NCBI GenBank assembly: GCA_010015745.1
Contig: ML978176.1
Span: forward strand, 250,400-314,399
Reading direction: 5' to 3'
Length of the DNA: 64,000 nucleotides
Source of the DNA: Setomelanomma holmii
Taxonomy: Eukaryota > Ascomycota > Dothideomycetes > Pleosporales > Phaeosphaeriaceae
The translations under genes and the position numbers were made by a program. Below are positions 44,343-55,881 of the stretch, piece by piece. Position 1 is the first letter of the stretch. Every line of letters starts with the position of its first letter. Under the pieces are notes generated by a model that was not told the origin of the DNA, searched no databases, and saw only the letters and a list, made by a program, of their open reading frames with translations.

Positions 44343-46313
44343 ATGGAAAATCGCAAAGCGCCATTCGGCAAGTCTGCATCAATGTCCACCTTACAGCAGA
44401 ACGATCAACAGAGCACTCAGTACGCGAATCAGCCGGTGTATGTAGACCAGTACCAGGCGCTCCAGCAGTCTCCGGGCTTCCAAGGTTTTCGCACTACGCA
44501 GACTGCAAAGATGTGGACTCCACCCTTCAGCGGCTTCCTCACCCCCGGCTCACCATGGAACAATACCAGCAACGGGCTAGCTGACCATGGACCAAGCCCG
44601 TTCTTGCCAAACCCTAACAATTGGGTTGCAGGGTCAGGCTCTTCGGGTTCAGACGCTACCGTTACGCCTGATCATGTCAACAACGACCTCAGTGGGATGA
44701 TTTCTAAGGCTTCTCTCAACACCAATAGCATTGCTAATACCAGTTGGGACAAAGCGATAACCGACATAGTCGCACCTCGCCCTACGTTTCGGAGGTACAC
44801 AGCCGACGAATTGCTGGCGATCGGAGCCAGCTCTTATTCTAACGCTCTCAGGTCTACCTTGTTGAACCTTGGTCTTGCTCAGCCCGAGAGCAACGGCCAC
44901 CTCGAGTCCACTGGCGAGCGCAATGCGAACTTTCCTGGAAGCAACATGCCAGACAAGAGCTGGCTACCTGGCCTTGGACATCCATCGCTGGGCTCCGAGA
45001 AGCATTCCCCGCATAAAGACATCTACGTTCCTGGCGGCTTTGCTCATCATCGTCGCGTTTCGAGTCGTGTGTCCTCACTTCCGGCGATCCCATCACCACT
45101 AGGACCGAGACACTACGTTGACGACCTAGGTTCCGATGTGTCTGGTTTGGTTTCTCCCGTGCCAGCATCGTCCGCCACGAAGCGTCGTGATCAAGAGAAA
45201 GATGATGACTCTGATTCTGCCGACGACGGATTGCAGATTATCGGTCTCGATGTTCCCGTCCGCCTGACCAGTGATCCAGATAGCCCGTTTTTCAACCCTA
45301 GTATATCCGTCCACGGACATGCCCGCAAGATCACGGATCCCTTTGTCGACTATGAGAACGTATTCGATGACTCGCCTACGCCCTCACCGTCCATGTCGAA
45401 GGTCGCGCGCATGCCTATACCGACTGCAAGGTCAGGAACTAACGCTCGGCAGTCTTCATTGGCTTTATCTCCAGGGCGCTGGGTCACCCGTGAGTACGCA
45501 AACTCACCGGCTCCACTTCCAAGCCAGAGCGTTGTCTCTATGTCCCCAGGATACGTCGAGACCCCAAGCCCGCGCAAGCCCGACTTCCGCTTCACTGAGT
45601 CCACCACTCCCAGGACCTCGTCATTCGATAACTTTGCCCAAGCCAACGATCGTGTCGACTTGCCCATCCCACCGCCTCCCCTCTCGTCAGTCCAAGGCCG
45701 TCTCTTCCATACCTCCGAGACTCGCGCTCAGCTCGATGCCCGGGCTGACGTCCGCGCAGAGTGGATCAGGACTGAAGCCAAGAAGATTGCGGACCTGGGT
45801 CGCCTGTCTTTCGCGGCTGCTCAGCAGTACCAGCAGATGGGGTCACAGAAGGACTTTGAGCTCTGGCAGAAGTTCAGCAAAGCTTATGAAGATGCTACGA
45901 ACCTGGAGAAGCGGCAGGAGGAACGACGCAATATGGTAGGATGATCCATAGGCCGACTACACATGAAGCACATGCTAACTTCTCTGCAGTTCATGCCGCA
46001 GGGTATGAAGGCTATGCGCACTGGAGACGAAAACTTGGCGGGCGATGATTCGGCTGCTTTCACCAACGGAAACCACAGCAATGGGGATGCTGCTCAGGTC
46101 CAGGGGTCACTGTTCGGTTGGAAGATGGCGTACATGGAACGTGTTTGCGCAGAAACTAAGCGTCGTGCTGCTGAGAAGAAGGAGTCTGAGACCGATGACG
46201 ATGAGATCACTCCGAACATGCTGGCTACACTGAGCAAGGACGAAAAGAAGGACTTGAGAAAGCATCTTGTCGCCAGGCTCGAGAAGGCCACGACCGAGAA
46301 GGCATTCGTATGA
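44343..46313 (+). CDS. Uncharacterised fungal protein, largely disordered with a helical C-terminus
   Basis: Exons 44343-45935 and 45990-46313, with a 54-bp intron (45936-45989), encode 638 residues. The ATG at 44343 has strong context (CACCATGG); an in-frame ATG at 44238 would add 35 residues. No domain recognised. Residues about 1-460 are Ser/Pro/Gly/Asn-rich with motifs such as TAKMWTPPFSGFLTPGSPWN near the start, many SP/TP sites and an acidic patch (DDDSDSADDG). The C-terminal third is helical and charged: EWIRTEAKKIADLGRLSFAA, YEDATNLEKRQEERRN-MFMPQGMKAMR and FGWKMAYMERVCAETKRRAA, with LSKDEKKDLRKHL near the end. The conserved look of the C-terminus and a clean intron support a real gene. 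It may be a phosphoregulated adaptor or RNA-related protein, but this is only inference. Confidence 0.8.
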
Positions 46314-46579
46314 TCTCGGTCATCTCGCAGATGTCGCAGACTTGGACAGAGCTAGTGGAAAAGGATTTGTACCTCGAACGACATTTGTGTAATTCGGCCC
46401 TTGTCAGCTACGCATCGTTGCGCCATCTGTTCGCTAGGTCAACAAGTCAGGAGGTAGACATTGGCTATCATGTCACTTGATACTTACTCTGGTAGTTCTC
46501 CACCTAGGTGAGCACTTCATCGTATTCAATAAAAACGGTGCACACCGATATTCACATCTAGTCCAGTGATGTAACCTCG

Positions 46580-48456
46580 CTAAGCAGCACCACCCAACTC
46601 AATCCTCTTCCCCTTCACACTCTTCTGCTCCATTCCCAGAGTCACAAAAAATGCAATCGCACTCGTCGCAATCGCCAACACAAACGCCGTAACAATACTC
46701 CTATTGTACCCCTCCAACACGCCCGGCAGCAATTGTTCCGGCACAACCTTCCTCAAATTCGTCGCGCCCGCATTCGCAATAATTCGCGCATCCAGCCCCA
46801 GCGCATACCGCGGAATCTCCTTGCCCAAGCTATTCACAAAGATATTCTGCGCAATACAAATACTCAGCGCGCCACCCAGACTGTTAGAGAACATGACGCA
46901 AGCATTCGCCGTCGGCATGTCCTTTTGGTTCGTCACAACCTGCAACGCTACAAATGGGATCTGCACGCCTGCGTCTGCGCCAATGCCGGCCAGGATCTGG
47001 TAGCCTATCCATTGCCCCGCCGGGCTGTGGACTTTGAGCGTGTACAGCATGCCGGCGCCGATAGCGAAGACGGCAGAGCCGAACCACATGAATGGCGCGT
47101 ACCAGCCGACGACGGTGATGAGGCCACCAATGACGATGGAAGACATGGTGATGCTGACGAGGTAGGCGATTGTGCGGATGCCAGATTCTTCGGCCGTGGT
47201 GCCTTTTATTGCTTGAAAGTAGAAGGGGAGGTAGAAATGTGTCTGAGGTGTGCGTCAGTAGATGGGCATGATGAGACCGTGAGAGATGAGGCGGTTGAAG
47301 GGAAGGAGACTTACGTGTATAATGCCATGGATAATAAGGCGAAGAAGACGCAGCTGACGAGCACGGTTTGCTGCTTGAAGACGCGGAAGGGGATGGTGGC
47401 TCGGTCGCCTTGTTTGATTTGAATGAAGATGAAGACGGAAATCATGAGGAAGAAACCGAGTAATGTTCCCCATACTTTCGAGTTGCTCCATTCGTATGTA
47501 AAGCCGCCCCACTGCAGTGCCAGCAGGAGCGAGACGATTGCGCAGATGAGGAAGATGGCGCCCGCCATGTCGATGTTCTTCAATCGCTCTTTCACAGGGA
47601 GATGGCTGTACTGTCGCTCTAGATTGCTAAAGAAGAAGAATACGACGGCGAGAGGCACGGCGCCGAAAGGCAAATTTATCCAGAAGCACCACCGCCATGA
47701 TAGGCGATCAGTGAATGCGCCGCCAAGAATTGGTCCTACGACTGAGGCGATGCCAAACATGGATGAAAGTGCTGCGATGTAGATGGCGCTTTTGCGTAGT
47801 GGCACTGAGAAGCCGATGATTGTCATGCCACCCAAGTAAAGAGCAGCAGCACCTGCTCCAGCGATGGCGCGGCCGACAATGAACATAGACGAGCTGTTCG
47901 CTGCGGCGCAAATGATAGACCCAACCTCAAAGATGACGAGCGAAGAGAGATACGTGTACTTCACATCAAAGTACGTGTAGACCTTTCCGAAGGACGGTTG
48001 CAGTGATGTGGTGGTGAGTAGGTAGGATGAGCCGTACCATCTGACGTCTTCCAGACTGTTGAAAACGCTCGTGATTTTTGGTATTGCTGTGGCGATGATT
48101 GTATTCTCGAGCGCGATGACGAAGGTAGTCAGACATAGACCAATCGAGAGGATGGCGAGTTTAACGCCACTCTAATACTTCGACTCATCTTCCGCCTCCT
48201 CTTTCGACTTCTCCTTCTCGTCAGATGTTGATGCCCGCTTTTCGTCTTCTACCTCCTGCACGACTGCAGTCTTGCCATCATGACATGGCCTCGATGCATT
48301 ATCTGCTGTTTTGCTTGTCTCGCCCCTTGGAGTATTCTTGTCGGCATGCCTCGTCAACGAGCTTTCACCCGGCTCGTCTACGTCTTCGGGTGTATATGGT
48401 TTGTCCACTCCAACCGTGGTAGGGTTTGTGGTAGCATTGTGGCCAAGGTCCTGCAT
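46580..48456 (-). pseudogene. MFS drug:H+ antiporter (DHA2-like, 14-helix type) with apparent lesions
   Basis: Major facilitator protein of the fungal multidrug/metabolite efflux type. The hydrophilic N-terminal tail (from Met 48456, ending AEDESKY) is followed by TAG at 48172-48174, and the same frame continues directly into helix 1: SGVKLAILSIGLCLTTFVIA, LENTIIATAIPKI, WYGSSYLLTT, VGRAIAGAGAAALYLGG, VVGPILGGAFTDRLSWRWCF, WINLPFGAVPLAV. An intron lies at 47243-47314. The exon upstream of it ends in phase 2 (TAC AC), but the downstream exon fits only in phase 0 (CAG|ACA CAT TTC), as if two bases (AC) had been duplicated. The C-terminal half (46580-47242) is otherwise open: FYLPFYFQAIKGTTAEESGI, IGYQILAGIGADAGVQIP. 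An unrecognised 81-bp intron ending at TATTAG could remove the TAG, but the phase clash would remain. Confidence 0.75.
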
Positions 48457-48656
48457 GTCGGTTCCTGTATGCGCGGGAGTATCCACGGAGGTTTCCGTTG
48501 CGGGCCGCTGTGCGTAATGCGTAGATTTTGACAGGCGTTCTGTACGCGCGAGCGAAACTCCTGGGCGAAGATGAAGGGCTTGCCGGATACCTAGTTGTAG
48601 CTCATAGGCGTATCTGATGTCGAAAACAGCCAAAGAGTGGGCAGACAGTGGCACAA

Positions 48657-49711
48657 GATCGCAAACCCTCGAAAACGCATCGATCGGGGCATCTCTCCTG
48701 TTTGTACGGGCGCGAAATCATTCCCCCGTCTCGCGTCCGCCACGACCGTACAGGATACGGTCCCTACGGTACAGTAGCCGAGACTCTTTCAAGCAAGAGC
48801 ATCAAACCGACATGGTGACATGTTCGGGAATTGCTGTTCCGGCGTCAAGTGGCCAATCTGAAAGTCACGAGAGCGAATCTCCGGGGAAGGGCTTGCCCTG
48901 GTTGCTTCGCTTCGAGCTGCAGGACGAGGTTGTGGCGGTTGGGCAGGTTCTCGCGATGTCGAAGTTGTTCCGCTTCCTACTCCACGGCCGTCGATATATG
49001 GTCGCGCTGTTGCGGGAGCAGGTTTCCATCTTCGTTCCAGCACCTTTAACGGCCTCATCAAACTCATTCGGCGCGGCGCAGTGTCTCGAAGGAGAGGTCA
49101 CGAGATGGTGTTGTGAGGCAGCCACGACGTTCGGCGTCCTTGGTTAGTTTTGGCGCAAGACTCGCTGATCGCTGGGTAACGCTCTGGACCGTGGGGAAAG
49201 CGACCGCGAGCATGTGACAGTTTACACTGAAACAATTTCCTTTCTAGAAGTAGGGCCCACAGTTTGTTCGCAGCATCTCCAGCTTTACTTTCGTCTTGAT
49301 TGGTGTTGCTGAGATGTATGTACTGAAGCACCCGGCATCAACTCGCGAAGTGTATCAAGACAATCTGCTCGTAACATGGACATGTTACCTCCTACGGAAG
49401 GGTTCTTGCACTAATAACAGCTGTTGGAGGGATATCCCTGGAAGTTCTGCGTAACGAACCGTCCGGTCCCGCATCTGTCATGCCGCATTCGAGTCATAAG
49501 CGACGTTGGGAAAGCATCTGTGCAAAAAAGAGGATTTGTTCTAAAGCTCACTTCCAGACTATCGCCAAGTATCGCGAAGTACAACAGCTTGATTATTGAG
49601 AGTATTTGATAGACGCGATTCATGTGCTATTAGTGCATAATTAGGATTGATTAACTGATGAATAGCTGGGAAGCATGCTCTCTACATAATTGCTTGCACT
49701 ACATTTCTAAT
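48657..49711. other. Intergenic region
   Basis: 1,055 bases upstream of the MFS locus. The minus-strand frame that leads into the transporter extends to 48654, so its true start may lie up to about 200 bases right of 48456. Other frames (48617-49147 plus, 49411-49623 minus) have no recognisable features. Confidence 0.35.
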
Positions 49712-50000
49712 TCACTGTCCTCAATGTTAGCAGGGCAAAGCAAATGTACATCGATGGTGTGAAGACATACCTTGGTCGGACAGATATGGCAAGGTGTTTC
49801 AACCTTGACAGTAGCCAGTATAGTTCCATCTTGACCCCTCGCACACTTTCGTTGCTTCATCTGGCCTTTGGCGCAGAATTGTTGCAGAACTGTCCACGAA
49901 AGGATCGAGATTAGTCCTAGTATTATGTCGACTTCATGCACAAGGACTTACCCATCTCGGTGTGGCCGCACTTGTGCGAGTAGGCATGGTAGAAGCACAT
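49712..50000 (-). CDS. Small cysteine-rich protein (56 residues), possible zinc binder
   Basis: Not listed as one long frame because it is split by introns. Exons 49952-50000, 49771-49889 and the stop codon at 49712-49714; introns are 49890-49951 (GTAAGT...GGACAG) and 49715-49770 (GTATGT, branch GCTAAC, GGACAG). The protein starts MCFYHAYSHKCGHTEM, continues VLQQFCAKGQMKQRKC, and ends ETPCHICPTK. It has six cysteines plus paired His (Cys2, Cys11, His13, Cys22, Cys32, Cys50, Cys53 region; CxxC at the end). The MCxY...CGH opening resembles a family of short uncharacterised fungal proteins. No signal peptide. The stop codon is the first codon after the last intron. If that intron is retained, the frame continues to TAG at 49699 with 23 extra residues. 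Function unknown. Confidence 0.6.
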
Positions 50001-53000
50001 GATGTGTTGTCGCCTCGTTGTCCTTGGACTTGTCAGGTGTCTGGACGATATGATCTGTGAGCTTGCTGTGTTGAAGCTCTGGCGTGTTGCACGGTTAGCG
50101 ACTATATGCTGAGCGCTATGTCAGTGCCCTTTGCAGTGAGAGTGGATAATGGCCTTCCTACGAGTAGAAAGGTTTGTTGGTGTGTTCAAGCAGTACGCGA
50201 TCGGTGAGTCCTGGCAAAGTTGTGCAGTAAGGACTGTATGATTGATAGCGAACACAATGGCAGATGGTGCAGGTGAGACGCGGTGCCTGTCTGCTTAGAT
50301 CTTGTCACTCACTGTGAGCTTTATAGCAACTGTGTGTACGGTGCTTAACCCATCATCGTACTTCGCATCCTATGCGGATGAGCAGTTTGTTGTCGACGGG
50401 AGCACCATCAGCCCAGATGCAATTGCGTTACTTGCAGTATGCGATGCCGTGGATCACGGTCTTCAAACAATACGAACACAGGCATTCCGTCAGTTATCGA
50501 CAAAAGAGGTCAGACTATCCCCTGAAGCGGCTTGCGCTTTGAGCGACTATTGTGGTGACACACGGGAGCCGGTAGTGCGAGCCGGTGAACCCTCTAGGAT
50601 TGGCACCGTAGTGACATCGTACCTCGAACATGAAAGCGATGCCGCTGTATGGACGGAGCCGTTTGATACGATCGCGTGTTAGAGCGGGAAGAACCAAACT
50701 CAAACCTTAACCAGTACGGCGGTAATCCGTGTTTGCTTTGTCCCACAGAAATGGAATCTCGACACTGTTATAGCCATTGTTTGTTGGGTTTTGCGCATAA
50801 GGTCTTGGTGTGGTATCATATTATCCTTCTGGAATTGCCATTCGGTAGCCGCCTTGCCGTCGGATATGCGCCGATTTGACTGCTGCGATCCATGTTCACT
50901 TACTTGGCATAGGAAGCGTTGTGGCATTCTAGACAGCCTGGCCACCAAAGTAGTATTTCATGAAGATTAGCGTTGATCAAGTAATCTTTGCTCTATAGCA
51001 TGGACTCCGAATCAGGATCGGAATTGAAAGTCGAATGCCGTCGTCTCGATCTTGCTAGCCGCAATGTACAAGCATAGGTGGTCTTGTTACGTCGCATGCG
51101 AGGGTGGATAGGACAACGCACAGCCGAATTGCTCTGCGCGGCCGCACTGGAAATGTCAGGACTCCACAGTCATGCGGCGGGCTAATGCCTAGTTGATTCC
51201 ACGGAGGCTGGTGGTGTGTAGATGATGAGATGATGTTTGTCGAGTGGCCGCTAACTGTATTACCACGGCATTTTTGGAATATTCCGCACAGCAGCCAATC
51301 ACAATGCACCACTCACCGCCAATTCGAGGTGGATCCGTCTGCTGCAAACTCGCTGCAAGGCCCGCATGGCAGCGCGTATGACGAAACGGTAGCTGACGGA
51401 TATCAGTAGTAGTCGCCGGCTAGACCACTTCGATCGAAAGGAAGACAAAATTAGGTGGGGAGGGGAGCCCAGCTGTGTATGAGGGCTGGGAGGTGCAGAA
51501 TGCTCCACTGTACAGCGTCACTTAGCTTGCAGCAGCAGAAGAGCAGGTGCGGCTGGGACCTGTTGTCTTGAAGGCGAGTCCATATCGAGATGGTCTACAC
51601 CGTGGGGTTCAGCATGCTGTGTCTCCGAACCGTGCCAGCATGGTGATGGCTCGTGGCTGATCCCAAGCGCTGTCCGTAGGGCTGCTGGAGTTCGCATCGC
51701 GCAGACAAAGGGAATGCTGGAATGCTGCGGCCCATCAGCCGTACATGATGCGCTGGCAGCCGGTTGATATTTCATCTGAGACCAGCTCGCTGCGGCACAG
51801 GCCTGCATGTGCACGTTGGCAAGCCTCGACAAACGGCGATATCGCAGAGAGTGTCTTCGATCGAGGTAGAGATGAGACGGCAGCCCTAGCCTCGAATGAC
51901 AGCTGGCAACGCCCCAACCGAACTGCTTAACGGCAAAAAGTTGATGCATGAGATCCGGTGCGGTTTAGCGGAAAGACACGTCAACAACCAACAGAGCTTG
52001 TCTTGCTGCAGATTGACGCAGGAGCTGCACCTGCATACCAGGAGGCCGGCGCAGATGGAGCGTGGGTTAACACTAACGGTGTCGACGTCGTCGTCCGCCC
52101 TGCCAATTCTTCCCTTTGCTGCCGTCGTCGCCTTGCTCAATTGCTACGCGCATGCAACTCACTCGTTTCCAGGCCACGATACCGACCTTGCGACACAGAG
52201 GACGCCCCGGCGCCCGCAGACACACCCTCGCGCAAATCTGCTGAAATCTGAAGTTTCGTGGAGTGTGCGGCCAAGTTCGCTTCCTCGGCCTAAAACAGCT
52301 GCACTGACCTCTCTGCTACACCGCCTGCTGGACGTCGCGTCTTTAATATCGTCGCATTGCCTCGCGTGCTGGCCCTGAAAGCTGGAGGAAAGTCGCAATG
52401 CGCTGTCAGCGGCCTCGATATCCGATCTCCCAGCCACAATTCACCTCACAAACCAGGCTTGACGTGTGCTAGCCCGTCGCAAAGTCGTCCTCGCGTCGCC
52501 TCATCCATTGGCCGCTGCCATTGGCTCAGCCGGCATCCCAGTCGTCGAATGAGCGCAGGGCATCGAGTACAAACAACGACACCGTCTCGACTTGTCCACT
52601 TAGAGGTGACTAGATCATTCCAAGCCCCATACGCCATGTGGGCAAGTCAACACCTCGAGCGCATAACTGACAGTTCATCAGATTATTTCCGGAATAGCTT
52701 TGGTGTCGATCTGAGCATTCTGTACATTACCACTCGCTCACGTCTGCAACTTAAGCAGCTGCGCAAACCGCATTGTACCTCTGCAAAATCAATCACAGTG
52801 CCTAATTGAGTAATTCTCCGAGTGGCGCCTGGCACGTTGTGGGTCGATATCAATCTCCGGCTACGGCTATCACGAGAATCACTATTCACTCGAGGGGGCC
52901 AAGTGCACGGCTGTTTGGTCGCCTTTCGAAACGCATCAATTGGCCAGCACCGGTTGCTAGATTTCACGTCTTCATCTCCTCGCAGGCGTCATCGCTAGAC

Positions 53001-53292
53001 GCCATCGGTCAGCTCGGACCGGGCTGCACTGTGTCTTGATTTGGAGATACAGCGCAACGGTCCGGGTTGGCGGTTGATGGTGAGTGAATACATTTCTTCT
53101 GGGCTCTATGCGAGAGGTTTTCAACCGTTATTATCTGTTCGAGGGTGCTGAAACTAGCCACTGCCGTTTGTGTGGAGTTCTTTCTAGGAAGTGTTTACAC
53201 GCCGTAGTCGCTCTTTCCTCGCCCGCATCCTCGACCATCGCTCTTTCCACCGAGCTTCACTGATCCACAACAGCAGATTGACCCACACGAAG
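50001..53292. other. Gene-poor region of 3.3 kb
   Basis: No gene is supported. The 126-codon plus frame at 50302-50682 has no ATG (it opens with TTG). Frames at 51518-52809 overlap on both strands without domains. The last 200 bases before 53293 are the likely promoter and leader of the 14-3-3-like gene. A lineage-specific gene with small exons could be missed. Confidence 0.4.
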
Positions 53293-54810
53293 ATGGCCTC
53301 TTTGGACTTTGACCAGAAATTCTTGGGTCGAATAGCCAAGCAGACAGCACCCTCCAATCCGTTTCTATCGGATGCACTCTACCAGATTCTCGGTCTCTCG
53401 GTCCTGCTAGCCAGGCGACTCATTCGCGCGAGGAAGCTTCGCAAGTTGGACACAAGCCGAGACACTCCTTCACTCTCCGCGTATCAGCACATCTTATGGA
53501 TTTCCCGCGAGGGTCTGTCAATACTGGAGCTTTACGTGCTCCCGTACGCTCAAGACAACCAGCTTGGACCCGAATGCAGAGTTCTGAGTGTCAAGCTACG
53601 GGCAAGTTTCTACCACATCTTCTGCCTTTTCCACAACCAGCCTCCTGTCACGACAACAAACATGACCTCCACCGATGGTCGATTACCAGGTGCTCCGCCT
53701 CTTCCGCTTTCACCGCGAGCAGGCAACGGAGGCCGCAAAGGCGACCCAACTGGACTGTCGCCTTCATCGAAGCGCGCAGGGAAGCAACCTACTTTGCGCG
53801 AGCCTATCGACTCAATAGTGTCGGAGACATCATTTGTCACGAACCCGTATGCCGCAGGTGGTCCTGTCGGCACACCATCTCCTGGACCGCCTATCAATGC
53901 GCCACCTGGGCTGAATCCGATACCCATCCCGCAACCTTCATCCTTTATTCTGCCCCCTCTCAACTTTGTGCCTCTAGCGAGCGGCTATTTTGCCACGGCC
54001 ACATCATACGCCACACAATTTCTTCATGGGTCACATCCTCTGAGACTCTCCGTGGCGTTAGAGCACAGCGCCTTCTTATGGGATTGCGTGCACGACCATG
54101 ATGGCTCTCGACGAATCGCTCGCCGTGCCATCAAGGACGTGTATAGAGCTCAAGAAGCGATGGATGACACCGAATTCGAGGATGCGGCGGAGCTCGTCGG
54201 CATTTTGGGCAGAATGATGAAGAGGAAGAGCTGGGAGGGTACACCGCGCGTGGGGATGGGCAGCCCTGAGCCTGTCGCACAAGGTACGCCGCAGACAACG
54301 GGCACTCATGGCACCGCAGCTCCCATTGCGCCTGTCCAACGAAGCCCACAAAGTAGCAGACGCGCAGCGGAGGCCCCTCCAATGACCGATCCCACAACAC
54401 AGGCTCAGACAAGGGACGTGCAGCGCAGTCGTGCCGCATCAACAAGCAAGTCTGCTGCGCGACAAAAGGACGGTGGCAGCCACGAGAACTCACCTCGGTC
54501 AGAATCGCACCGCTCGGCAAGAGGGGGTAGTCAAGACACCACACCGCGTGCAAAACGTGCTAGTGCAGAGAGTGGGAGTAGTAGCACGCCGAGAGCTGCC
54601 CAAGGCATTGGTGGCCGCTCTCCCGCGACACCATCCACGGTCCGTTCTCAAAGGCCAACTGCTGTTGTTGGCAACACCACGCCCATCACACCCAGTGCTG
54701 CCGCAACACTTGCGTCAGACACAGTTCGAAGGTCGCCGAACCTTCGCCGATCACCACCTACACGATCCTCGCCGACCCAAGAGAGTCCATACTCGGGACA
54801 ACAGCGATGA
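53293..54810 (+). CDS. Divergent 14-3-3-like protein with a long disordered tail
   Basis: Single exon, 505 residues from the ATG at 53293 (MASLDFDQKFLGRIAKQTAP). The N-terminal half is helical: NPFLSDALYQILGLSVLLAR, then ILWISREGLSILELYVLPYA and VKLRASFYHIFCLF. After a Pro/Gly-rich insert (about 155-225) comes the part that looks most like 14-3-3 helices G-I: YFATATSYATQFLHGSHPLR-LSVALEHSAFLWDCVHDHDG, then DVYRAQEAMDDTEFEDAAEL. Classical 14-3-3 proteins are about 250 residues; here the fold is interrupted by the insert and followed by about 190 residues rich in Ser, Thr, Pro and Arg with many SP/TP sites. Whether the phosphopeptide pocket Lys/Arg/Tyr residues are kept cannot be decided by eye. 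It is not the canonical housekeeping 14-3-3. Confidence 0.7.
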   Translation: MASLDFDQKFLGRIAKQTAPSNPFLSDALYQILGLSVLLARRLIRARKLRKLDTSRDTPSLSAYQHILWISREGLSILELYVLPYAQDNQLGPECRVLSVKLRASFYHIFCLFHNQPPVTTTNMTSTDGRLPGAPPLPLSPRAGNGGRKGDPTGLSPSSKRAGKQPTLREPIDSIVSETSFVTNPYAAGGPVGTPSPGPPINAPPGLNPIPIPQPSSFILPPLNFVPLASGYFATATSYATQFLHGSHPLRLSVALEHSAFLWDCVHDHDGSRRIARRAIKDVYRAQEAMDDTEFEDAAELVGILGRMMKRKSWEGTPRVGMGSPEPVAQGTPQTTGTHGTAAPIAPVQRSPQSSRRAAEAPPMTDPTTQAQTRDVQRSRAASTSKSAARQKDGGSHENSPRSESHRSARGGSQDTTPRAKRASAESGSSSTPRAAQGIGGRSPATPSTVRSQRPTAVVGNTTPITPSAAATLASDTVRRSPNLRRSPPTRSSPTQESPYSGQQR

Positions 54811-55850
54811 CTCGCGGAGACGGGACGGGAGAGATCAAGGAAGATGGAGGTGCAATGGGCTATACCGGATCAAGAGGCTGAAGTGTTCCTTCTGCCATCG
54901 ACTCAGCCCTCATCTGTTTCCTCCACCCCCGTCAACTATGCGGCAGCGCCTCTCTGATCCATAGAAGAGGTACACCAGGATGTAATGCCATGCCGCCATC
55001 GTCCCGTTCCGTCGCCGTCGAGCACTACAAAATCATCATTCATCAGCACGACCCCGCGTGCATCCTCACCTCGTTATCCCTCCAAGGACTCGAACGTCCT
55101 TCTGTACTATACCGGCGTTTCCATCGGCGTACATAACCTTTCACATACATCGGTCCCTGCATCACTGTAGCATACGGATACTAAAAGCCTTCCTCTTTCG
55201 GGGTGGCTGCTCTGCATAATATTGGTCCCACTTCTCCGACGTTATTTGGATATTGCCTGGCGTTGTTTTCGTCGTTCGAGATACCACTCTGTTGGTCGTA
55301 CGTATATGCAAGATGGAAGGACATTACCTGTAGTTTTTGGACAAAGATGTATTGGACACTTTTGGACTATTCGGAGCCGATACCCGTCTTGCCTGCCGAT
55401 TTGGATTTCAGTAATGCTATGCATCATATGTGCTCATGACTGAACTCGACTCTGCTAACAACATCGCCATATTTGCAACAATCCGTGCTCAGTGACTAGT
55501 AGATCATTCACGTCTTAGTGTGCTCATTCCTTAGACTGGTGTCACTCCTATAAGCTTGAGCGAGAATACACGACAACCACTAACACAAATCGTCACAATC
55601 GCACAAGCAGCGTGAACCCGCAAGGCAGACTTTGCAAAACAGCATGTCTATCTCCTCGGCGTATCATACAATCTTGAATCATCGACAGAATAGGTAGAAA
55701 CGGCGAACTGTGATCCTCCCTAGTAAGCTCTCTATCGCAAAAGTCTAAAGAGATAGGCCCATCACTAAACCGGCTGGCTTATCAGCTCCCAACGCCGTGC
55801 AATGCATATATACTGTACATGATTCTCATGTCCCTTCAATGTGTAGCGCG

Positions 55851-55881
<31 letters not shown>

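Noticed and set aside
50302..50682. 126-codon plus-strand frame
   Set aside because: Opens with TTG and contains no ATG; no recognisable feature and no supporting splice model found.
55075..55150. Possible tRNA on the minus strand (GTTCGAGTCC-like T loop)
   Set aside because: The flanks do not form T-stem plus acceptor pairing, and no D-arm or anticodon stem was found.
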